From: an uncultured Prevotella sp.
GTDB taxonomy: Bacteria > Bacteroidota > Bacteroidia > Bacteroidales > Bacteroidaceae
Assembly: GCA_902497035.1 (NCBI GenBank)
Contig: CABVDL010000047.1
Location: forward strand, 1-19,394
DNA: 19,394 bases
Direction: 5' to 3'
The position numbers and the translations under genes were made by a program. The notes beneath the pieces were generated by a model. It had not been told where the DNA came from. It was given only the letters and a program-made list of their open reading frames with translations, and searched no databases. This document shows, piece after piece, positions 13,328 through 19,394 of the stretch (position 1 is the first letter of the stretch; each line of letters starts with the position of its first letter).

Positions 13328-14935
13328 TTATTTGTGTCTCTTGGCGCCTGATGTAGCCTTGGTGTGGCTTACGTAGTAGCTGCCGTTCATCTCGACGGTA
13401 CCATAGTAGGTGGTCTTAGGACCGACAAGGGTGATTTTGTCGCCCACGGCAATACCGTTGTTGGCCAAGAAGTTCTGACGGTCAGCAGAACCCTTTGCAG
13501 CACCGTAGCCATAGACACCATAGACGTAGACATCGGTGGTACCGTCGGTGACGTAGATATTGCCAAACTTGCCATTTTTAATCTCTTTCACGGTACCGGT
13601 GATGACAAGCAGCTCTGAACCGTCGGGAGCGGCATTGAACTCAGCGAGGCTGACGATCTTTGCGCTCTCCACTTTCTCAATGACCGGCAGGTTGGTGCCG
13701 TCGCCCATCTCAACGGTTGTCTTGTACTGTGCTCTCACGCCGGTGGCAGTGACGATGTCGCCAGCCTTCAGGCCTGCCGGCATCTCCTTCACCTTATAGA
13801 TTTGCACGGTGCCGGTGGGGTCGGTGTAGTCGTTGATCCAGATGTTGCGCTTGGCAGCGTCCACTTTCGTCACCACACCGCTGATGCGGTATTCGGCTGT
13901 GCCAACGGGCTGATTGCGGAACTCGGCGAGCGTGACCTGCTGAACGTCACCAGCCTGCTTCACCGTAGCCGACATAGTGGTAGAGCCGGAGCTGATCTTT
14001 ACGTCAGCCGAGCGGCCTGAGCCACTGTTGGGCTGGCAGTGGAACGTGATGATGGCGGTGTCGGCGGGGTTGGCCACCGTCTTCGAGGGTACGCCGGCGA
14101 TGGTCTTGATGTTGCTCACGCCGAGCCAGCTCTGTGCGTCGGCCGGGATGTCGGGATTGACGCTCTTGCCCTTGAAGGCCACCTTCACCTTGAAGTCGCC
14201 GCCTTCCTTGGAGACGGGAGTTGACTGCACGTCAATCAGCTTCAGCATGGCCTTGGTAATCTTGATGACGGTCACGTCAACCAATTCAACAGTAGTTCCG
14301 TAAGTGGTCTTTGGGCCTTCCACGGTCACCACATCGCCGTTCTCAATGCCGAGGCTGGCGAAGTTCTTGGCCTTGCCGTCTTTGTCGAGCGTGCCATAGA
14401 TTGTAACGCGGCCTGTGTTGTCGCGCAGGTACCAGTTGCCGTAGGTGGTGTTGAAAATGTCCTCCACGGTACCCGTCACGCGGTAGGTCTTGCCGTCGGG
14501 ACCGTCAAGCACGTCGGCCACGGTAGCCTCTTGCGGAGTCTCGTCGCCCTGCATCACCTGCAGGTACTGGCGCTGGCCGTTGCAGACAATCTCCAGCTGC
14601 GTGTCGCGGCCGCCGTTGGTGGCGTCGGCGTGCAGCGTGACCTTGGTCTCGCCGGCTGAGCCGGACTCCTTGTCGAGCTTCAGCCATGAGGGAGTGTTGT
14701 AATAAGTGGTGTCCTTTGAGCCGTCATCCTTTTTGGTGATAACCTGGAACACCTTGTCAAACTGCCAGTCGCCGGCTGCCTTGACGGTGACAGTGGCGTC
14801 GCCGCCTGTTGCGGGGATGGAGACGTAGGTCTTGTCAAGCTCAATGTTGCCTAACGTGCCAATGGTGTTGTCGTCGTTGCAGGCGGTAACCATCAGCAGG
14901 CTGAGCGCGGCAGCAAATATATGTTTGAGTTTCAT
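13328..14935 (-). CDS. BACON and OB-fold repeat lipoprotein
   Basis: This 535-aa predicted surface lipoprotein has a signal peptide at 1-18 and lipobox VTAC with C19. The layout by eye is BACON-like domain 30-130 (YVSIPATGGDATVTVKAAGDW, then a QVMQGDE end), OB-fold-like repeat 136-225, second BACON-like domain 232-328 (STPVSKEGGDFKVKVAF, ending TVKQAGD), then OB-like repeats 334-423 and 427-525. The OB-like repeats share the frame (T/S)(V/L)A(D/E)... ITGTV ... IYV.D ... GD.(I/V)T..G ... TTYYGTVE. BACON domains are linked to carbohydrate or mucin binding, and OB-like modules of this kind occur in surface proteins; the ligand is unknown. It starts 24 nt after the stop of the Oar-like receptor gene and is almost certainly in its operon. 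It is not a SusD homologue. Confidence 0.88.
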   Translation of the reverse strand: MKLKHIFAAALSLLMVTACNDDNTIGTLGNIELDKTYVSIPATGGDATVTVKAAGDWQFDKVFQVITKKDDGSKDTTYYNTPSWLKLDKESGSAGETKVTLHADATNGGRDTQLEIVCNGQRQYLQVMQGDETPQEATVADVLDGPDGKTYRVTGTVEDIFNTTYGNWYLRDNTGRVTIYGTLDKDGKAKNFASLGIENGDVVTVEGPKTTYGTTVELVDVTVIKITKAMLKLIDVQSTPVSKEGGDFKVKVAFKGKSVNPDIPADAQSWLGVSNIKTIAGVPSKTVANPADTAIITFHCQPNSGSGRSADVKISSGSTTMSATVKQAGDVQQVTLAEFRNQPVGTAEYRISGVVTKVDAAKRNIWINDYTDPTGTVQIYKVKEMPAGLKAGDIVTATGVRAQYKTTVEMGDGTNLPVIEKVESAKIVSLAEFNAAPDGSELLVITGTVKEIKNGKFGNIYVTDGTTDVYVYGVYGYGAAKGSADRQNFLANNGIAVGDKITLVGPKTTYYGTVEMNGSYYVSHTKATSGAKRHK

Positions 14936-14959
14936 AATTGCTTGTTGTTTTGATGGGAA

Positions 14960-17900
14960 TTAGTTGAAGTAATACTTAACGCCGATAGAGGCATACCAGC
15001 ACTGTCCGACTGAGAAGTTGGGCAGCCAGGTCTTCACGCCGCTCTTGACGGCGCCCGGTGTGGTGAACACGGGGTAGCCCTCGCTGTCGGTGTGGTCGTA
15101 GCGCAGTATGCGGCCCTCGTTGAGCGAGGAGTTCATCACCTTCATCACGCCCCACTTCGAGTTGAAGAGGTTGAGCACGTTCTTCACGTCGAAGCTGAGC
15201 TGGAGCTTGTGCGTGGTAGAGCCGAGGTTGAGCTTGAAGTCGTGCTTGTAGCTGAAGTCGATGCGGTGCACCCAGGGGTTGTACACGCTGTAGGCCTCGG
15301 CATACTCGCCCTGGTGGTTCTTCAGGTATTTGTCGCGGTGCACGTAGTCCATGAAGCGCGTCATGTCGTCGGCTGTGGCGAAGCGGAACTGGCCGGGGGT
15401 GGCGGTGCCTGCCACGCCCACCTCATTGTCGTTGGGGATGTAGAGCGCGTCGTAGCTGTAGCCGTCGCCGTTCATGTCGTTGGCCATCATGTAGGAATAG
15501 TTGTAGCCGCCGCGCCAGGCCTCGTAGAAGAACGAGTAGTGGTTGCCCGAGCGGTCGTGCAGGTTGAGCCCGGCAGCGATGCGGTCAGGCTCCACATACT
15601 GCGAGTTGTGCAGCTTGATGTTGTTGGGCCCGAAGACGGTAGGCACGTAGGTGAAGGCCGACTCGGCGTTGGAGCCGGGCATGCCGGTCACCTCCTTGTT
15701 GGCGGTGTGGGTGTAGCTGGCCGTGAAGTCCATCCAGTCGAAGGGCTTCATGTTGACCTGTGCTACGAACGACCATCCGTAACCGCGGCTGGTGTTCTCA
15801 AGCACGAAAGCCTTGGTGCGGTCGGCGCGGAAGCCGGAGGGGAAGATAGGACGGTTGTCGGCGCCGTTCCAGCGGGCGAAGCCCTCTACGGGCAGGATGC
15901 TCCAGTCGGAGATGGTGGCGGCGTTGATGGTCTTGTTGAAGATACCCTCAAGGGTGACGGTGAAGGGGAAGCTGACTGGCAGCTGATAGTCGACGGCCAG
16001 GGATGACTTCCATGCCTGCGGCATCTTGAACTTGCTGTCAACGGCAGCGATGGATCCGGGCTTGGTGCCCTGGTCGGCCGAGATGGTGGTGGGATAGCCC
16101 AGGGAGACGAGCTTGTCCTTGAGTGCCTGGATGGTGGCGTGGCCGTTGGCGTCGGTCACGAGACCGCCGGCAAACTGGCTCATGTCGATGTGGCGCTTGC
16201 CCTTGTCGTCGGTTACATAGGGGCCGGTGTAGTAGTTAGGCGCCGTGGAGGTGGCGTTGAGCTGTGCGTTGAACTGCACCATGCCTGAGTTGGTCGGCAT
16301 GTTGGTGAAGAACACGAGGGGCAGGCGGCCTGCAAAGAGGCCCGTGCCGCCGCGCACGCGCAGCTTCCGGTCGCCGAACACGTCCCACGTGAAGCCCACG
16401 CGGGGAGAGACGCGCAGGTTGGCGTCGGGCCATTTGCCCGTGTCGATGTGGCGGCCGTCATAGTCGAGGGCCTTGATGGCGTTGTTGGTCATCAGGTCGC
16501 CGTTGTCGTAGGCCAGCAGGTCGAAGCGGATGCCGTAGGTGAGCTTGAGGTTCTTCAGGGCCTGCCACTCGTCCTGGGCGTAGAGGCCGTAGTTGTTGCT
16601 GTTGATGCGTGCGGCGGGCTTGCTCTCGCCGTTGTAGCCATAGGTAAGGCAGACAATCTCCGGGACGGCACCGTTGACGAAGTCGTCAACCGAGCGGTAG
16701 CGGTAGTAGCCCGTGCCGTTGCGCATGTACTGGTTGTCGGCCATCTGGTGCTCGTAGTTCAGGCCGAAGAGGAACTTGTGGTTGCCCTTGTACCAGGTGA
16801 GGTCGTCCTTGATGTTCCACACCTTGTTGTGCACGGCGTTGTTCCAGGTGAAGAGCTCATATCCGAGCGACATGTACTGCACGTTGTCGCCGGTGCCGTC
16901 CTGAATGTCGATGAACGGGAACTCTGAGGAGTTGCTGCCGCGCTCGTCGTTGAGGATGGAGTAGGTGGCCAGGAACTGGTTGCTCAGCTCGTTGCTGAAG
17001 CGGCTGTTGAGGTCGAGCGAGAAAGAGTGCACCTTGTTGTGCATCGAGTACATGGAGTTGGCGAAAGCCATACTATATAGAGAGGTACGCGAGTAGGGCG
17101 AGCGTGTGCCGCCGTCCATCGACGAGGCGTTGGGCGCCATCCACGAGGTGTTGTTCGTGTAGTTGTAGCGGAAGTCGAGGTGGTGCTGGTCGGTGATGTT
17201 CCAGGTCAGCTTTCCGAGGAGCTTGGTGTTGCTCTGGTCGGCGGGGAAGGAGGTGTAGCTGCCGGTGCTGTAGCCGTATTTGTCGGCTACGTACTGCTGC
17301 ACGCGCTGCATGTCGGCTATTGAGGCGTAAGAGAGATACTGCGACTCGTTGCCTATGCCGTTCTCTGAGGCGCGCCAGCGCACGGCCACGGTAGGCGTGG
17401 TGATGTACTCACCCTGCACGAAGAAGAACAGCTTGTCCTTGATGATGGGGCCGCCGAGCGTGCCGCCGTAGGTGGTTGAGCGGTCGGTCTCTCGCGCGCC
17501 GGGTATCTCGGTCTTATACACAGAGTTGCCGCGCATGTTCTCGTTGCGGTGATACACGTAGGCCGTACCCTTGAAGGTGTTGGTACCGCTCTTGGTGACG
17601 GCGTTGATGCCACCGCTGATGAAGTTGGTCTGGCGCACGTCGTAGGGCGACACCACGACCTGAAGCTCCTGAATGGCGTCGATGGAGATGGGGTTGCCGC
17701 CGCCGGGGAGGTTGGAGCTCAGTCCGAAGTTGTTGTTGAAGTTGGCGCCATCGACGGTGAAGTTGGCCGTACGTCCGTCCATGCCGCCGAAGCTCATGCC
17801 GTTGCCGCCGTAGGGCGAGAGACGCGTGATGTCGGTGAGCGAGCGGCTCACGGTCGGCATGTTCTGCATCTGCTCATTGTCGATGTTGGTGGCGGCACCG

Positions 17901-18292
17901 GTCTTGAGGCTGGCGAATTTGGTGGCCTTGGCCGATACAACAATCTCACCAAGCTCCTGCGCGTTCTCAGAGAGCGACACGGGGAGACTGTAGGTCTGAC
18001 CGAGCTGGAGGGTGATGTCCTTCACCTCTTTCGTCTCGTAGCCGATGTAGCTGATTTTGACGGTGTAGGGTCCGCCCGGCCGCATGCCGTTGATGGCGAA
18101 GGCGCCTTTGGTGTTTGTAACAGCTTGGTACTTGGTACCTGTGGGCACGTGAATGGCCTCTACTGTGGCGCCTATCACTTCCTCGCCGTTGGCCTTGACG
18201 TTGCCGCTGAGGCCGGAGGTGGTAATCTGTGCCATCATTGTCGTTGTCAGGCACAACAGCAATGAAACCAGAAAAAGCAGTCTTTTCTGCAT
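14960..18292 (-). CDS. Oar-like TonB-dependent outer-membrane receptor
   Basis: This 1110-aa outer-membrane protein has a signal peptide (1-21, cleaved after MMA). A carboxypeptidase-regulatory-like domain (about 27-112) includes VEAIHVPTGTKYQAVTNTKG and YIGYETKEV. A TonB-box-like EIVVSA follows at 116-121. The plug domain (about 122-240) includes FTVDGANFNNNFG and ISGGINAVTKSGTN. The long beta-barrel ends in an aromatic-rich terminal strand, IGVKYYFN. This architecture is that of Oar-type receptors rather than classical SusC; no SusC signature region is evident. Substrate is unknown: peptides, proteins or glycans are possible. The BACON/OB lipoprotein immediately downstream is the likely partner. 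No sigma/anti-sigma pair flanks it on this strand. Confidence 0.9.
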   Translation of the reverse strand: MQKRLLFLVSLLLCLTTTMMAQITTSGLSGNVKANGEEVIGATVEAIHVPTGTKYQAVTNTKGAFAINGMRPGGPYTVKISYIGYETKEVKDITLQLGQTYSLPVSLSENAQELGEIVVSAKATKFASLKTGAATNIDNEQMQNMPTVSRSLTDITRLSPYGGNGMSFGGMDGRTANFTVDGANFNNNFGLSSNLPGGGNPISIDAIQELQVVVSPYDVRQTNFISGGINAVTKSGTNTFKGTAYVYHRNENMRGNSVYKTEIPGARETDRSTTYGGTLGGPIIKDKLFFFVQGEYITTPTVAVRWRASENGIGNESQYLSYASIADMQRVQQYVADKYGYSTGSYTSFPADQSNTKLLGKLTWNITDQHHLDFRYNYTNNTSWMAPNASSMDGGTRSPYSRTSLYSMAFANSMYSMHNKVHSFSLDLNSRFSNELSNQFLATYSILNDERGSNSSEFPFIDIQDGTGDNVQYMSLGYELFTWNNAVHNKVWNIKDDLTWYKGNHKFLFGLNYEHQMADNQYMRNGTGYYRYRSVDDFVNGAVPEIVCLTYGYNGESKPAARINSNNYGLYAQDEWQALKNLKLTYGIRFDLLAYDNGDLMTNNAIKALDYDGRHIDTGKWPDANLRVSPRVGFTWDVFGDRKLRVRGGTGLFAGRLPLVFFTNMPTNSGMVQFNAQLNATSTAPNYYTGPYVTDDKGKRHIDMSQFAGGLVTDANGHATIQALKDKLVSLGYPTTISADQGTKPGSIAAVDSKFKMPQAWKSSLAVDYQLPVSFPFTVTLEGIFNKTINAATISDWSILPVEGFARWNGADNRPIFPSGFRADRTKAFVLENTSRGYGWSFVAQVNMKPFDWMDFTASYTHTANKEVTGMPGSNAESAFTYVPTVFGPNNIKLHNSQYVEPDRIAAGLNLHDRSGNHYSFFYEAWRGGYNYSYMMANDMNGDGYSYDALYIPNDNEVGVAGTATPGQFRFATADDMTRFMDYVHRDKYLKNHQGEYAEAYSVYNPWVHRIDFSYKHDFKLNLGSTTHKLQLSFDVKNVLNLFNSKWGVMKVMNSSLNEGRILRYDHTDSEGYPVFTTPGAVKSGVKTWLPNFSVGQCWYASIGVKYYFN

Positions 18293-18356
18293 AAGTTGTA
18301 ATGATTAATTTAATTAAAAAAGGTATATCAATCTCTCGTCTTTTCGTTATACGTCA

Positions 18357-18364
18357 CAAAATTA
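18357..18364 (-). promoter_or_regulatory. -7 element for the receptor-lipoprotein operon
   Basis: TAATTTTG on the minus strand matches the Bacteroidetes -7 box and lies 64 nt upstream of the receptor ATG at 18292. The -33 region reads GGTTT rather than TTG and its spacing is short, so control by an activator or alternative sigma factor is possible. Confidence 0.5.
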
Positions 18365-18517
18365 CTTAAAAAGATTGAAACCATTAGTATGGAAATCGGA
18401 ATATTTGAACAATAGCCTTAATTTTTTTATATAGATGTAACATCGGCGGGCTGACATCTCCGACGGGCCGCGGGGAAGAACATTGACCATTCCTTGTCCG
18501 TTTTTTGCCGATTTCCT

Positions 18518-18547
18518 TTGCCGTCTCCTTTATTTGCATTAATTTTG
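18518..18547 (+). promoter_or_regulatory. Promoter for the nucleotide-sugar dehydrogenase gene
   Basis: TTG at 18518-18520 (within CTTTG), a 19-nt spacer and TAATTTTG at 18540-18547 match the consensus exactly. Transcription should start near 18554. This leaves only about 13 nt before the ATG at 18567 and 7 nt before the one at 18561, an unusually short leader. Confidence 0.8.
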
Positions 18548-18566
18548 CTGTTATTATATTATGTGT

Positions 18567-19394
18567 ATGAATACCAAACATAAGATAGCTGTTGCCGGCA
18601 CAGGCTATGTCGGCCTGAGCATCGCCACGCTGCTTGCCCAGCACGAGCAGGTCACCGCTGTTGACGTGGTGCCTGAGAAAGTGGAGATGCTGAGCCGGCG
18701 GAAGTCGCCCATCAAGGACGAGTACATTGAGAGATATCTGCGCGAGAAGCCGCTCGACATCCGCTTCACCACCGACGGAGCCGAGGCCTACCGCGATGCC
18801 GAGTTCGTGGTCATCGCCACGCCGACCAACTACGACGCGACGAAGAACTACTTCGACACCTCTCATGTCGACGAGGTCATCCGGCTGGTGATGGAGGTCA
18901 ACCCGCAGGCCATCATGGTCATCAAGTCTACCATTCCCGTGGGCTTCACCGAGGGCGCGCGGGTCCGCTTCCATAGCGACAACATCATCTTCGCCCCCGA
19001 GTTCCTGCGTGAGAGCAAGGCTCTCTATGACAACCTCTATCCCTCGCGCATCATCGTAGGCCGCCCCGAGGGTGACGCCCGCCTCGACAGTGCCGCCCAC
19101 ACCTTCGCCGCCATGCTCCAGCGCGGGGCCCTGGAGGAGAACGTGCCGACGCTCTTCATGGGACTGACTGAGGCTGAGGCTGTGAAGCTCTTCGCCAACA
19201 CTTACCTCGCCCTGCGTGTGAGCTACTTCAACGAGCTCGACACCTATGCCGAGGTGAAAGGTCTTGACACCCGCAGCATCATCGACGGTGTGTGTCTCGA
19301 CCCGCGCATCGGCTCGTTCTACAACAACCCGTCATTCGGTTATGGCGGCTACTGTCTGCCAAAGGACACCAAGCAGCTCCTGGCCAACTACAAG
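18567..19394 (+). CDS. ugd: UDP-glucose/GDP-mannose dehydrogenase family protein, 3' end outside the window
   Basis: The reading frame is open to the window edge, giving 276 codons of a protein usually about 390-440 aa. The enzyme oxidises a nucleotide sugar, most likely UDP-glucose to UDP-glucuronate, for capsule, exopolysaccharide or LPS precursors. The Rossmann loop AGTGYVGLS is at 10-18, VVIATPTNYD near 89-98, STIPVGFT near 125-132, FAPEFLRESKALYDN near 144-158, and the catalytic cysteine is C263 in GYGGYCLPKD. The ATG at 18567 is preferred over one at 18561 because the promoter is so close. UDP-glucose as substrate is inferred from overall similarity to short-type Ugd; related UDP-hexose dehydrogenases cannot be excluded. 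Confidence 0.92.
   Translation, partial: MNTKHKIAVAGTGYVGLSIATLLAQHEQVTAVDVVPEKVEMLSRRKSPIKDEYIERYLREKPLDIRFTTDGAEAYRDAEFVVIATPTNYDATKNYFDTSHVDEVIRLVMEVNPQAIMVIKSTIPVGFTEGARVRFHSDNIIFAPEFLRESKALYDNLYPSRIIVGRPEGDARLDSAAHTFAAMLQRGALEENVPTLFMGLTEAEAVKLFANTYLALRVSYFNELDTYAEVKGLDTRSIIDGVCLDPRIGSFYNNPSFGYGGYCLPKDTKQLLANYK

Noticed and set aside
13328..14935. SusD-like assignment for the lipoprotein beside the receptor
   Set aside because: It lacks the helical TPR-like SusD sequence pattern and is made of beta-rich BACON-like and OB-like repeats.
15092..18265. Several plus-strand open frames opposite the Oar-like receptor
   Set aside because: They are Val/His/Glu-rich shadow frames. The minus-strand receptor has signal peptide, plug and barrel signatures throughout.

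Overview
The window looks like a chromosomal segment from the Bacteroidales, most likely a Prevotella-like or related gut or oral genus. The evidence is internal. Promoters follow the Bacteroidetes pattern (TTG, about 19-20 nt, then TAnnTTTG) ahead of at least five genes or operons. The gene families are typical of the phylum: a BACON-domain lipoprotein, an Oar-like TonB-dependent receptor, an HU-HIG DNA-binding protein, a 31-residue 'smalltalk' protein, and a FecR/ECF sigma pair. Genus assignment is inference. No rRNA, tRNA, insertion sequence or CRISPR array was seen.

Layout. (1) 1-4567, plus strand: glycine cleavage P-protein subunit 2 (gcvPB), dihydrolipoyl dehydrogenase (lpd) and a TrpB2-type tryptophan synthase beta chain, separated by spacers rich in GC hairpins. 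(2) 4568-6354, minus strand: a GHL10/DUF187 lipoprotein whose 5' leader holds nine copies of a 21-bp tandem repeat. (3) 6355-8888: a small accessory module on the plus strand. It has an unrecognised 122-aa protein with a primase-tail-like pattern, an M15 peptidase, an HU-HIG DNA-binding protein and the smalltalk protein, then about 350 bp of hairpin-containing spacer. (4) 8889-9931: a truncated, frame-disrupted FecR-like anti-sigma gene followed, in unusual order, by an ECF sigma factor whose 5' end also looks frame-disrupted. (5) 10099-13103: housekeeping genes, namely a patatin-like phospholipase, enolase and RlmH, with clear promoters and terminators. (6) 13328-18292, minus strand: a two-gene unit made of an Oar-like outer-membrane receptor and a BACON/OB-fold lipoprotein. 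(7) 18567-end: the 5' part of a UDP-glucose/GDP-mannose-type dehydrogenase gene, cut by the window edge.

How the genes fit together. gcvPB and lpd supply two proteins of glycine cleavage; the other components would lie upstream, outside the window. The Oar-like receptor and the BACON/OB lipoprotein probably form a cell-surface pair. The HU-HIG/smalltalk/peptidase cluster resembles a recurrent Bacteroidetes module of unknown purpose. I see no clear, wholly new system. The signals most worth a second look are the repeat-bearing leader of the GHL10 gene, the smalltalk module with an M15 peptidase where an amidase is usual, the double frame break in the sigma/anti-sigma pair, and the recurring C-rich/G-rich inverted repeats that end just before start codons.
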